A stretch of 7,047 bases of DNA from Planctomycetales bacterium. Lineage in GTDB: Bacteria > Planctomycetota > Phycisphaerae > SM23-33. The stretch is from assembly GCA_030631125.1 (NCBI GenBank), contig DAOVLS010000117.1:1-7047 (forward strand), given 5' to 3'. Made by a program: the position numbers and the translations under genes. The notes below the pieces were generated by a model that was not told the origin of the DNA, searched no databases, and was given only the letters and a program-made list of their open reading frames with translations. Position 1 is the first letter of the stretch. Every line of letters begins with the position of its first letter. This document shows positions 1-6,207 of this stretch, in pieces.

Positions 1-1223
1 AGCAGATTATCTGGGAGCACGGTGCGTGGCGCGGGATTACGGACTATGAGAAAATCGGGCATGTCGAGGTCGTCAAACCCGAACCGAAACTTATTGAAGA
101 CTCCCCCGGCGAGTTTTCGCTGGTCAAGGCGCTCAGTCCACGAAAACCCTCTGATGAAAAACCCACGCCTGAACTCAAAGGGCGAATCACTGTCCGCGAC
201 GGAAACGTCAGCGTGATGTTGGCAAACGGGACCAGTGGCGAATTGTCGGGGCTTGACGCCCAATTCGATTTGAACACGCTCAAGGACGTCGCAGGCGAGT
301 TTTCATGGAATTCAGTCGAGATGTACGACCTCGTGCTGGGCGAAGCGACATTCAAGCCGACATTCCGCAACGAGCGGCTCGATCTGCCGGTTGCGACAAT
401 TCCGGTATCGACTGTCGCCGGTCAGCAAAAGGGCGGACCGCCCGGCTGCCTGCGCGTCGGATGCGAGATAGATTTCTCAGGCCCGGAACCCGTGCTGAAA
501 ATGCCGGGGACTCTCAAAGTAGCCGAAAACATCCCAATCGACCGCGAACTCGGAAGCGAATACATCAGTCGAATATTCGCTATCTTCTATGAGCCGAAGG
601 AACTTGCCGGACAGATTTCGCTGACCGTCGAGGACCTGCTTCTGCCTCTGGGCGAGAGTATCAAACACACCGGCAGCGGACGCGGAAAATTGATTTTGAA
701 GGATGTGAAAATCCTCTCCGACGGGCTTATGGGCGAGCTGACCAATATGGGCGGTCTGGTGCCGCCGAGCGACCTGACCAGCCTGAAAATCAGCGACCTT
801 CTCTTTGAGATAAAGGACGGGCGGTTTTACTACGACGACCTGGCGGTAACATTCGCCGGCACGTTCGACATGAAGTTTTCCGGCTCGGTGGGCTTCGACG
901 ATACGCTGGACCTGATCGTCACATTGCCGATCGCTCCGAAGCAATTTGAGCAATTCATCGGTATCGTTACGCTGGAGAAATTCCGTTCCGGCATCGGCCT
1001 GGGCAAACTCAGCCCGCTGCCGGGGAACCTCAACATATTAACCAGCCTCCGGCGCATCCGCATCACCGAAACGCGGCAAAATCCGAAGCTCGGTCTGCCT
1101 CCCGTCCTGGACCCGCTGCTGAAGCCAAAGACCAGACCCGCCGCCCAACCAACTACAAAACCCGCCGGCCCGCTGCTCGACCTGCTGGACGGTCTGCTCA
1201 AACCAAAGCCGGCGAAAAAATAG
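1..1223 (+). CDS. AsmA/TamB-like envelope protein, 3' part only
   Basis: The reading frame is open from the left edge (first whole codon at base 3) to the TAG at 1221-1223, giving 406 visible residues. The ATG codons near 213 are internal, because the same frame continues upstream without a stop and with protein-like sequence, so the true start is outside the window. The chain is rich in alternating beta-strand patterns. Its last third, around residues 220-320 of the visible part, follows the AsmA C-terminal style: a GRGKLILKDV segment, a stretch about a Gly-rich small domain, then KISDLLFEIKDGRFYYDDL and a strand-rich FAGTFDMKFSGSVGFDDTLD segment. Proteins of this class span the periplasm and help move or organise phospholipids and outer-membrane components. 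The C-terminus is a Pro/Lys-rich tail with two similar LL(K/D)...LLKPK segments. I see no catalytic motif. The family call rests on pattern recognition, and a general DUF of similar fold is possible. Confidence 0.6.
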   Translation, partial: QIIWEHGAWRGITDYEKIGHVEVVKPEPKLIEDSPGEFSLVKALSPRKPSDEKPTPELKGRITVRDGNVSVMLANGTSGELSGLDAQFDLNTLKDVAGEFSWNSVEMYDLVLGEATFKPTFRNERLDLPVATIPVSTVAGQQKGGPPGCLRVGCEIDFSGPEPVLKMPGTLKVAENIPIDRELGSEYISRIFAIFYEPKELAGQISLTVEDLLLPLGESIKHTGSGRGKLILKDVKILSDGLMGELTNMGGLVPPSDLTSLKISDLLFEIKDGRFYYDDLAVTFAGTFDMKFSGSVGFDDTLDLIVTLPIAPKQFEQFIGIVTLEKFRSGIGLGKLSPLPGNLNILTSLRRIRITETRQNPKLGLPPVLDPLLKPKTRPAAQPTTKPAGPLLDLLDGLLKPKPAKK

Positions 1224-1226
1224 TCC

Positions 1227-1306
1227 GGGTGCCGTGGTCGCGGTGTTTGCGACCACGCTAAAATCTTGCCGCAAACGTGGCCGCAAACACCGCGACCACG
1301 GCTCCC
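1227..1306. repeat. 80-base inverted repeat made of two REP-like hairpins
   Basis: Bases 1231-1251 and 1282-1302 are perfect 21-base inverted copies. Pairing extends outward to 1227/1306 after one mismatch and inward by five more pairs (1253-1257 with 1276-1280) after another, leaving an 18-base loop. Each half also folds on its own. The left half has a perfect 9-pair stem (1233-1241 with 1249-1257, loop GGTGTTT). The right half has the same stem with one C/A mismatch (1276-1284 with 1292-1300). This nested head-to-head design is typical of REP/BIME-type dispersed repeats. It begins three bases after the stop of the upstream gene and could act as a 3' RNA-stabilising or termination structure. 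The nearest T-run (1317-1322) lies 10 bases beyond the stem, so it is not a standard intrinsic terminator. Confidence 0.75.
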
Positions 1307-1335
1307 TGCCCACTGATTTTTTATCGCAACTTACC

Positions 1336-1364
1336 TTGAGGTATGTTGGCATCTCTGCTAGGTT
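1336..1364 (+). promoter_or_regulatory. Possible sigma-70-type promoter of rpsA
   Basis: A TTGAGG hexamer (1336-1341) is followed after 17 bases by TAGGTT (1359-1364). This gives correct spacing with a fair -35 and a weak -10. It would leave a leader of about 130 bases before the rpsA start. That leader contains a small 6-pair hairpin (1415-1420 with 1426-1431) and no convincing Shine-Dalgarno sequence. The match is weak and the call is tentative. Confidence 0.25.
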
Positions 1365-1503
1365 TATGGGTTCGCCGGTGGATGTCTTTGTGCCTGGGGT
1401 GTCTTTTCGGCGGGAATCGGGTGGTCCGATTGCGGCGGGGGCGGGAAGTTTAATGACAATCCCTGCCGGTATTCGATAACTACAGGCTGATTAAGAAAAA
1501 CAA

Positions 1504-3447
1504 ATGGTAGATCGAAATCTTATCAAGTCACTTGGCATTACAGACGAGCAGGTTCAGGAACAGATTGGCGATGCGTTGGGCGACGGCGAAAATGTTTCGC
1601 AAAATCTGGCCGACGCGATGCAGGAGGCTTCGTCGCGGTTCAAGGTCGGCAGCATCCTCACCGGTCAGATTGTCAGCGTCATAGGCAACGATGTTTTCGT
1701 CGAAGTCGGACTCAAAAGCGAAGGCGTGGTCGATCTCGGCGAGTTTGGCGACCGCAGCGAGGCCGAGGCCGGTACGGAAATACAAGTCCTTCTGGAGGCG
1801 GTCGAGTCCGACAGCGGGCTGGTGATCCTCTCCAAGCGTAAAGCCGACCGCATCCAGGCGTGGGAGCAGATCATCACCACGAAGGCGGAAGACGACATCG
1901 TCGAAGGCGTGGTTACGCGGAAGATCAAGGGCGGGCTGCTCGTGGATATCGGCGTTCCGGTGTTCCTGCCTGCAAGCCAGGTCGATATCCGCAGGCCTTT
2001 CGACATCGGCGAATATGTCGGCAAGAAGATCGAAGCCAAGATTCTCAAGATCGACCAGGCCGCCCGGAACATCGTTGTCTCCCGCCGGAAACTCATTGAG
2101 GAGCGTCGCGGCGAGGCCAAGGAAAAACTCTTCGCCGAGATCGAGGTCGGGCAGATTCGCAAGGGCGTGGTCAAGAATATCGCCGAGTTCGGCGCATTCG
2201 TCGATCTGGGCGGAATCGACGGTTTGGTGCATATCACCGACATGTCCTGGGGGCGGATCGAGCATCCGTCCGAGGTGGTCAAGGTCGATGAGGAAATTGA
2301 AGTGGTGGTCCTGTCCATCGACACCGAGAAGGAAAAGATCGCCCTTGGTATCAAGCAGAAGACGCCCTCGCCGTGGGAAGGGATCGGAGAGCGGTATCCG
2401 TCCGGTTCGCGGGTCCGCGGTAAAGTTGTCAACATGGTCCCGTACGGAGTGTTCGTCAAACTCCAGGAAGGCATCGAGGGGCTGGTGCATATTTCGGAAA
2501 TGTCCTGGACCAAGCGGATAAATCATCCGTCCGAAATGGTCAACGTCGGCGACGAGATCGACGTTGTCATACTCGAAATCGACAAAAACAAGCAGGAAAT
2601 CTCCCTCGGCATCAAGCAGACCGAGGCGAATCCGTGGACGCTGGTGAAGGAAAAGTATCCTTCCGGCACAGTCATCACCGGTCAGGTGCGGAACCTGACC
2701 AATTACGGCGCATTCATCCAGATCGAGGAGGGCATCGACGGGCTGCTGCACATCTCGGACCTCTCCTGGACCCGCAAAATCACGCATCCTGCCGAGATGC
2801 TCAAAAAGGGCGAAGAAATCCAGTGTGTCGTCCTGTCGGTCGATGAAGACAAAAGCCGGGTGGCGCTGGGACTGAAACAACTCACCGAAGACCCCTGGCT
2901 GCGACAGATACCGGAGCATTACATAGCCGGACAGATCGTCCAGGGCAAAGTCATCAAGGTAACGAACTTCGGCGTCTTTGTGGAACTGGAAGACGGCCTG
3001 GAAGGTCTGCTGCACATATCCGAACTGGCGGACCATAAGATTGAGAACCCCGAAGACCTTGTCAAGATCGGCGATGAGTTGGAGGTCAAGATTCTGCGCG
3101 TGGACAACGAAGACCGGAAGATCGGACTGTCGCTCAAGCGTGCGCAATGGGCGGCCGAGGACGGCGTCCCCGGCGAGGCCCCGCCCGAACCGCAGGCCAG
3201 GCGGAGAGGCGGACTCGGCGCAGAAACAGGACTGCTCGGCTCCATCGAAGGTAAGCCGCTTATCTCTACAACCAGAACCGACGAACAAGACCAGGCGGAA
3301 GACGCACCGGCCACCGAAACCGCAGAAGAACAACCGCCTGTCGAAGAGACCCGGGAACCGGAACCCGAAGCAGTGGAAAAACCGGAAGACGAACCACAGG
3401 AATCGCCCGAATCGCAACCTGAAAGCGAACAGGACGAAGAAAAGTAA
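1504..3447 (+). CDS. rpsA: 30S ribosomal protein S1
   Basis: The 647-residue product is ribosomal protein S1, which binds mRNA on the small subunit and helps load it for translation. Six S1 (OB-fold) domains can be read: about residues 46-112, 130-195, 216-285, 301-372, 388-459 and 475-546. Domains 3-6 repeat every 85-87 residues and carry the hallmark strand GxF/GVFV followed by G(L/I)(V/L)HIS(E/D)(M/L)SW; the sixth has ELAD in place of the SW. Domains 1 and 2 are diverged, as is usual for the ribosome-docking end. Residues from about 547 on form a tail of some 100 residues. It starts with an Arg/Gly patch and ends in a disordered stretch dominated by Glu, Pro, Asp and Gln. The ATG at 1504 has no clear Shine-Dalgarno sequence, only an A-rich AAGAAAAACAA just upstream. 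The E. coli rpsA gene is also known to lack a canonical one. The gene stands alone, with its own terminator. Confidence 0.96.
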   Translation: MVDRNLIKSLGITDEQVQEQIGDALGDGENVSQNLADAMQEASSRFKVGSILTGQIVSVIGNDVFVEVGLKSEGVVDLGEFGDRSEAEAGTEIQVLLEAVESDSGLVILSKRKADRIQAWEQIITTKAEDDIVEGVVTRKIKGGLLVDIGVPVFLPASQVDIRRPFDIGEYVGKKIEAKILKIDQAARNIVVSRRKLIEERRGEAKEKLFAEIEVGQIRKGVVKNIAEFGAFVDLGGIDGLVHITDMSWGRIEHPSEVVKVDEEIEVVVLSIDTEKEKIALGIKQKTPSPWEGIGERYPSGSRVRGKVVNMVPYGVFVKLQEGIEGLVHISEMSWTKRINHPSEMVNVGDEIDVVILEIDKNKQEISLGIKQTEANPWTLVKEKYPSGTVITGQVRNLTNYGAFIQIEEGIDGLLHISDLSWTRKITHPAEMLKKGEEIQCVVLSVDEDKSRVALGLKQLTEDPWLRQIPEHYIAGQIVQGKVIKVTNFGVFVELEDGLEGLLHISELADHKIENPEDLVKIGDELEVKILRVDNEDRKIGLSLKRAQWAAEDGVPGEAPPEPQARRRGGLGAETGLLGSIEGKPLISTTRTDEQDQAEDAPATETAEEQPPVEETREPEPEAVEKPEDEPQESPESQPESEQDEEK

Positions 3448-3466
3448 AGTAGCATTGCGTTAAAAT

Positions 3467-3524
3467 AAAAAGCGCCGAACGGCAAGCCGATACGCGTATC
3501 GGCTTGCCGTTCGGCGCTTTTTTT
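3467..3524. terminator. Bidirectional intrinsic terminator
   Basis: Bases 3467-3522 are a perfect 56-base palindrome centred between 3494 and 3495 (centre TACGCGTA). The transcript can form a very long GC-rich stem. On the + strand it ends in seven T (3518-3524), and on the - strand the stem is followed by TTTTTATTTTA. It begins 19 bases after the rpsA stop and 23 bases beyond the stop of the convergent zinc-finger gene, so one element can serve both. A second small hairpin (3529-3534 with 3539-3544) lies between it and the minus-strand gene. Confidence 0.93.
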
Positions 3525-3545
3525 AACGGCTTCGTCAGCGAAGCA

Positions 3546-3935
3546 TTACCCGCGAAGTTTTAGCTGTCGCATTTTTTGTGCAATGCTGTTAAGCCGGGCA
3601 TCGACCGCCTTCTTTACGGCGAGAAGTTGGTCGATTGAAAGCGCATCGACGTTCAGGCCTCTTGGAACATCGGCTGCGGCGCGAACGACGCGGCGGGCTT
3701 TTTTGACGGTCTTGCGGCGCTTTTTCCCGTGCGCCGCCGTCATGTGCCTCGCCAGGTGCATTGCCATCTTGAATGAACGACCGCAAACCTTACAGGTGAA
3801 CTTACCTTTGCGGGACGCCCGGGGAGCCTTCTTCTTAGCCTTACGTTTGCTACCGTGCACCATGCCTATGTGAACCTTCAGGGCACGCTCGTTCTTGAAC
3901 TCTCTGTCGCACTTTTCGCACTTAAATGTCGCCAT
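3546..3935 (-). CDS. Small protein with two C2H2 zinc fingers
   Basis: The 129-residue basic protein carries two zinc fingers with eukaryote-type spacing C-x2-C-x12-H-x4-H. Finger 1 uses C6, C9, H22 and H27; finger 2 uses C48, C51, H64 and H69. Each has the expected aromatic and Leu core (F4, F13, L19; F46, F55, L61). The fingers are joined by a Lys/Arg-rich linker (28-45) and followed by another basic patch (71-85). A C-terminal amphipathic helix (about 97-126, containing LSIDQLLAVKKAVDARL) could mediate dimerisation or packing. This suggests a nucleic-acid-binding protein, either a regulator or a nucleoid protein; the target is unknown. It differs from Ros/MucR single fingers, which have a 9-residue Cys-His spacing. 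I chose the ATG at 3935 over one 14 codons upstream because AAGGGAG sits 6 bases before it and the zinc finger begins directly after. The gene is convergent with rpsA and monocistronic. Confidence 0.85.
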   Translation of the reverse strand: MATFKCEKCDREFKNERALKVHIGMVHGSKRKAKKKAPRASRKGKFTCKVCGRSFKMAMHLARHMTAAHGKKRRKTVKKARRVVRAAADVPRGLNVDALSIDQLLAVKKAVDARLNSIAQKMRQLKLRG

Positions 3936-3941
3936 ACTTTT

Positions 3942-3948
3942 CTCCCTT
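3942..3948 (-). promoter_or_regulatory. Ribosome binding site of the zinc-finger gene
   Basis: Read on the minus strand, AAGGGAG is followed by AAAAGT and then the ATG at 3935. This is near-ideal spacing. It decides the start in favour of 3935 over the upstream in-frame ATG at 3977. Confidence 0.8.
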
Positions 3949-3975
3949 ACCCATTGGAACGACTTATATAAACAC

Positions 3976-4003
3976 ATTGTCTATGTAACTGTGAGGCGGT
4001 CAA
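3976..4003 (-). promoter_or_regulatory. Probable sigma-70-type promoter of the zinc-finger gene
   Basis: On the minus strand TTGACC (4003-3998) is followed after 16 bases by GACAAT (3981-3976), giving 5/6 and 4/6 consensus matches. Transcription would start about 30 bases before the preferred ATG. That places the upstream ATG at 3977 inside the -10 hexamer region, which agrees with the shorter protein. Confidence 0.45.
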
Positions 4004-4031
4004 GTTATTTTTGCGCATTCGACACCTCGCA

Positions 4032-4060
4032 TTGTCGTTGTATATATAAATATATTACGC
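4032..4060 (+). promoter_or_regulatory. AT-rich tract, possible promoter or UP element of the lipoprotein-mlaE unit
   Basis: The divergent intergenic region (3936-4178) contains an unusually AT-rich stretch in a GC-rich background. TATATATAAATATAT at 4041-4055 includes ATATAT-AA-ATATAT as a small inverted repeat. TATAAA and TATATT could serve as -10 elements for the + strand, but I find no good -35 at 16-18 bases. The rest of the region up to 4178 shows no gene I accept. Confidence 0.25.
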
Positions 4061-4178
4061 AATGTTCGCCCCTTCGCCTGTGCAAATAGCGACAGAGGAA
4101 AGACAAATCGGCGGCCCGGTGTGCAACTGGAGGGATAATAACTGTTGTTTTCGCCAAGAGGCGATTACAATTTTCGGT

Positions 4179-5045
4179 ATGAACGGCACGTTCGGTAAAA
4201 TTGCGATGGTCTCGTTTGCGTTGTTTGCGGTCGGTTGTGCCGGCGAACCAAACGTTGCGCCGGTTCATCTTGATCTGACCGGCGTGGAGGCTTCTTCGGA
4301 TGTTTCCGACCTGTCAGCGGTTCTGGCCGAGGCAGTTGACGCGAGGGGGCGGTTCGTTCCGACCGACTTGGCGCGGGTGCGCAGCCGGTTGGATTCACAT
4401 CTGCGGAAGATGTCGCTTACCGGCCCGACAGCCACGCCGGATTTGTATCCGACGGATGCGTCTCGTTGGGCCTGGTGGTACAACGCTCGTGCGGCATGGT
4501 CGATGAAGTTGGCGGATTTGGCGGGCTGCTCACGACAAGTCAGTCCGACGGCACGGAAGCGAACCTTCGATCTTGACGGGCGGATAATGTCGCTCGAAAA
4601 AATCGACTCAATCCTTCTGGATGAAGCTAGGCGGAGCGGCGACTTTCGCCTGGCCGCCTGTGCACCCGGCGCGTGGGCCGATTACGCCCCTCTACCGAGA
4701 AAGCCGTTCACCGGACAGGATTTTACCAACAGGCTCGACGAGGCGTTCAACCACCTGGTTCTGGATGAGAGGCGGTTCGTTATTGACGTCGAACATCGGC
4801 AGGTCCGAATCCCACCGATGCTGTGGGATTGTCGAGACATGGTCCTGGCTGGATACCGGCGGCGTTTCGGCCCGTGCAAGGTCAGCCTGACGACCGCGAT
4901 TCGATCGCATCTTGCCCGACTCGCCCAACGGAGATTGGACAACGCCCTGGGCTACGCCGCCGTCCGGCAGGGGCCTGGAACCGAACTGGTCATTCCCAGG
5001 CGGAAGATATTCTATCCGGGCAGTATCGGCAGGGTTGAGCCGTGA
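4179..5045 (+). CDS. DUF547-like lipoprotein
   Basis: I choose the ATG at 4179 (288 residues) because it starts a lipoprotein signal peptide: Lys7, a hydrophobic core, then FAVGC with the lipid-acceptor Cys20. The frame is open from an ATG at 4062, but those 39 residues do not look like a signal or domain. After a short helical region comes WAWWYNARAAWSMKL (from Trp97), then FDLDGRIMSLEKIDSILL, a Cys161 in CAPGAW, a PLPRKPFTGQDF segment and VIDVEHRQVRIPPMLWD. This order resembles the DUF547 family: an aromatic WxNAYN-type motif, an L-x-x-I-x-x-x-L segment, a Cys-containing strand, and a closing beta region. DUF547 has no firmly established activity that I can name. The spacing from AAGAGG (4156-4161) to the ATG is long, so the translation signal is weak. 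The stop overlaps the start of mlaE, which implies translational coupling and a joint role at the envelope. Confidence 0.7.
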   Translation: MNGTFGKIAMVSFALFAVGCAGEPNVAPVHLDLTGVEASSDVSDLSAVLAEAVDARGRFVPTDLARVRSRLDSHLRKMSLTGPTATPDLYPTDASRWAWWYNARAAWSMKLADLAGCSRQVSPTARKRTFDLDGRIMSLEKIDSILLDEARRSGDFRLAACAPGAWADYAPLPRKPFTGQDFTNRLDEAFNHLVLDERRFVIDVEHRQVRIPPMLWDCRDMVLAGYRRRFGPCKVSLTTAIRSHLARLAQRRLDNALGYAAVRQGPGTELVIPRRKIFYPGSIGRVEP

Positions 5046-5857
5046 ATGTTTTCGCACAATTGGGTTCGCGAGGTCTTTCGTCGGTGGCGACGTTTGGGGA
5101 TTTTTGTCGCTTCTGCGGGCAGACGTTCGGATGGGTGTTGTCCGTCGGGATGGGAAGGCGCAACGTTCGCCTGACGCTTCGGCAGATGTACGAGGTCGGT
5201 ACGCGGAGCGTTCCGGTGGTGATGTTCACCGGCGCGTTCGTCGGGATGGTCCTTGCCGCCCAGTCGGTGCTTCAGTTTCAGGCCGTCGGACTGGAGGCGA
5301 ATCTCGGCGCTATCGTCAACCTTTCGGTGGTGCGCGAGTTAGGCCCGGTACTGGCCGCGATAATGCTGGCCGGGCGCGTCGGCGGAGGTCTGGCCGCCGA
5401 ATTGGGAACCATGCGCGTTACCGACCAGATCGACGCGCTGCGGGCGATGGGCGCCGACCCGCTACGCGTTCTGGTCGTGCCGCGGTTCCTCGCCTGCGTC
5501 CTGCTGATGCCGTTCCTGGTGCTCTATGCGGACATGACGGGCATTCTCGGCGGGTACCTTATCAGCGTCAAAATCTACGGTGTCAACGCCGCGGCGTTCT
5601 GGGAGCACGCAGCCAGGACGGTGGAGATGTTCGACATCACCACGGGTCTGCTCAAGAGCCTGTTCTTCGCCGGCGTAATGAGTTTGATCTGTTGCTGGCG
5701 AGGCTTTCGCTGCCGGCCCGGCGCCGCCGGAGTCGGAAGGGCGTGCACGGAGAGTTTCGTCGAGTCCTGCATGGCTATTCTGGCGCTGGACTTCTTCATC
5801 GGCGTACTGCTGAATACCGTCTATACAATCACATGGGGCGCCCCGCCGGTATTCTGA
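5042..5857 (+). CDS. mlaE: MlaE-type ABC transporter permease (phospholipid transport)
   Basis: The 271-residue inner-membrane protein matches the MlaE family, the permease that works with an MlaF ATPase and an MlaD/MCE protein to move phospholipids between inner and outer membranes. The family signature is clear at about residues 98-141: RELGPVLAAIMLAGRVGGG, then AAELGTM, then QIDALRAMGADP, the coupling region facing the ATPase. About five hydrophobic segments follow the family layout (near 55-75, 98-115, 143-173, 200-217, 243-262), preceded by an amphipathic N-terminal part. The start is GTG at 5042, overlapping the upstream TGA in a GTGA quartet, with AGGG seven bases before it. No mlaF or mlaD lies downstream; the next genes are an Mpo1-like protein and an aminotransferase. 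The ATPase must therefore come from elsewhere. Residues 216-236 contain an unusual run of Cys and Arg (CCWRGFRCRPG) in a loop where the family normally has a Gly-rich turn; this part is also Cys- and Arg-containing in many relatives. Confidence 0.93.
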   Translation: MNVFAQLGSRGLSSVATFGDFCRFCGQTFGWVLSVGMGRRNVRLTLRQMYEVGTRSVPVVMFTGAFVGMVLAAQSVLQFQAVGLEANLGAIVNLSVVRELGPVLAAIMLAGRVGGGLAAELGTMRVTDQIDALRAMGADPLRVLVVPRFLACVLLMPFLVLYADMTGILGGYLISVKIYGVNAAAFWEHAARTVEMFDITTGLLKSLFFAGVMSLICCWRGFRCRPGAAGVGRACTESFVESCMAILALDFFIGVLLNTVYTITWGAPPVF

Positions 5858-5860
5858 TGA

Positions 5861-5964
5861 TCAGCGGTCAGCGTTCAGCAATCAGCCATCAGCAAAAGAT
5901 AAAAAAACACTGACCGCTGATTGCTGAATGCTGAATGCTGACCGCTGAATGCTGAATGCTGATT
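5861..5964. repeat. Heptamer repeat array with an opposed inverted array
   Basis: TCAGC occurs at 5861, 5868, 5875, 5882 and 5889, exactly every 7 bases. After an A-rich spacer (about 5894-5908) the complement GCTGA occurs at 5916, 5923, 5930, 5937, 5944, 5951 and 5958, again every 7 bases, with a degenerate ACTGA at 5909. The two bases between cores are mostly AT, TT or CC. The left and right arrays can pair over 19 bases with one mismatch in at least two registers (for example 5861-5879 with 5930-5948), so the transcript could form a slippable hairpin. The array starts 3 bases after the mlaE stop and ends directly at the next ATG. Similar heptamer arrays are known in cyanobacteria as STRR; I infer an analogous intergenic repeat here. 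Confidence 0.9.
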
Positions 5965-6207
5965 ATGCTTCGTAAATGGCTTACAAACTGGTTTTCCCGA
6001 CATCGCAACCGGACGAGTTTCGCGTTACACATGGTCGGCATCCCGGCAGCCTTTGTCGCTGCGCCGGCGGCGGCTGTTATGAAATACTGGATACTCGCCG
6101 CCGGACTTTTTTTCGGCGGATATGCCTTGCAATTTATCGGACATCTGATAGAAGGCAACCGCTCAGGCGAAGAAGAACTGGTCCGAAGACTGCTTCGCTG
6201 GCGGTAG
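5965..6207 (+). CDS. Small Mpo1-like (DUF962) membrane protein
   Basis: The 80-residue product resembles the DUF962/Mpo1-like family. It has an N-terminal basic region with H13 (RHRNR), then LHMVGIP (H22-P27), two hydrophobic segments (about 24-38 and 41-60), and the family hallmark LQFIGHLIEGNR (H60, E63). In yeast, Mpo1 is an Fe(II)-dependent dioxygenase in 2-hydroxy-fatty-acid oxidation and relies on conserved His residues; whether this short bacterial form is an enzyme is unknown. It is shorter than the yeast protein (about 170 residues), which is common for the bacterial version. I choose the ATG at 5965 because it follows the repeat array. An in-frame ATG three codons upstream (5956) lies inside a repeat unit. 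Neither has a clear Shine-Dalgarno sequence. The stop TAG is embedded in the next repeat. Proximity to mlaE fits a lipid-related role, but that is inference. Confidence 0.7.
   Translation: MLRKWLTNWFSRHRNRTSFALHMVGIPAAFVAAPAAAVMKYWILAAGLFFGGYALQFIGHLIEGNRSGEEELVRRLLRWR

Noticed and set aside
1234..1479. An 81-codon frame between the AsmA-like gene and rpsA
   Set aside because: It begins inside the inverted repeat, has no ribosome binding site, and its translation resembles no protein. I treat this region as repeat plus leader.
1528..3417. A 629-residue open frame antisense to rpsA
   Set aside because: It mirrors the codon pattern of a strongly supported S1 gene. Its translation is low-complexity (rich in Phe, Asp, Leu, Arg) with no domain, and no ribosome binding site or promoter is seen.
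4062..4178. N-terminal extension of the lipoprotein from the ATG at 4062
   Set aside because: It would bury the lipoprotein signal peptide 39 residues inside the chain, and the extension has no recognisable sequence.
4005..4268. An 87-residue minus-strand frame in the divergent intergenic region
   Set aside because: It covers the leader and signal-peptide region of the lipoprotein gene, shows no domain, and has no supporting signals.
4912..5913. A 333-residue + frame overlapping the lipoprotein and mlaE genes
   Set aside because: The product is Arg/Gly-rich and featureless, typical of a shadow frame in GC-rich DNA; mlaE in the other frame is certain.
5861..5964. CRISPR array
   Set aside because: The units are 7 bases with no spacers, and they reverse orientation midway; this is a simple tandem repeat with an inverted partner.
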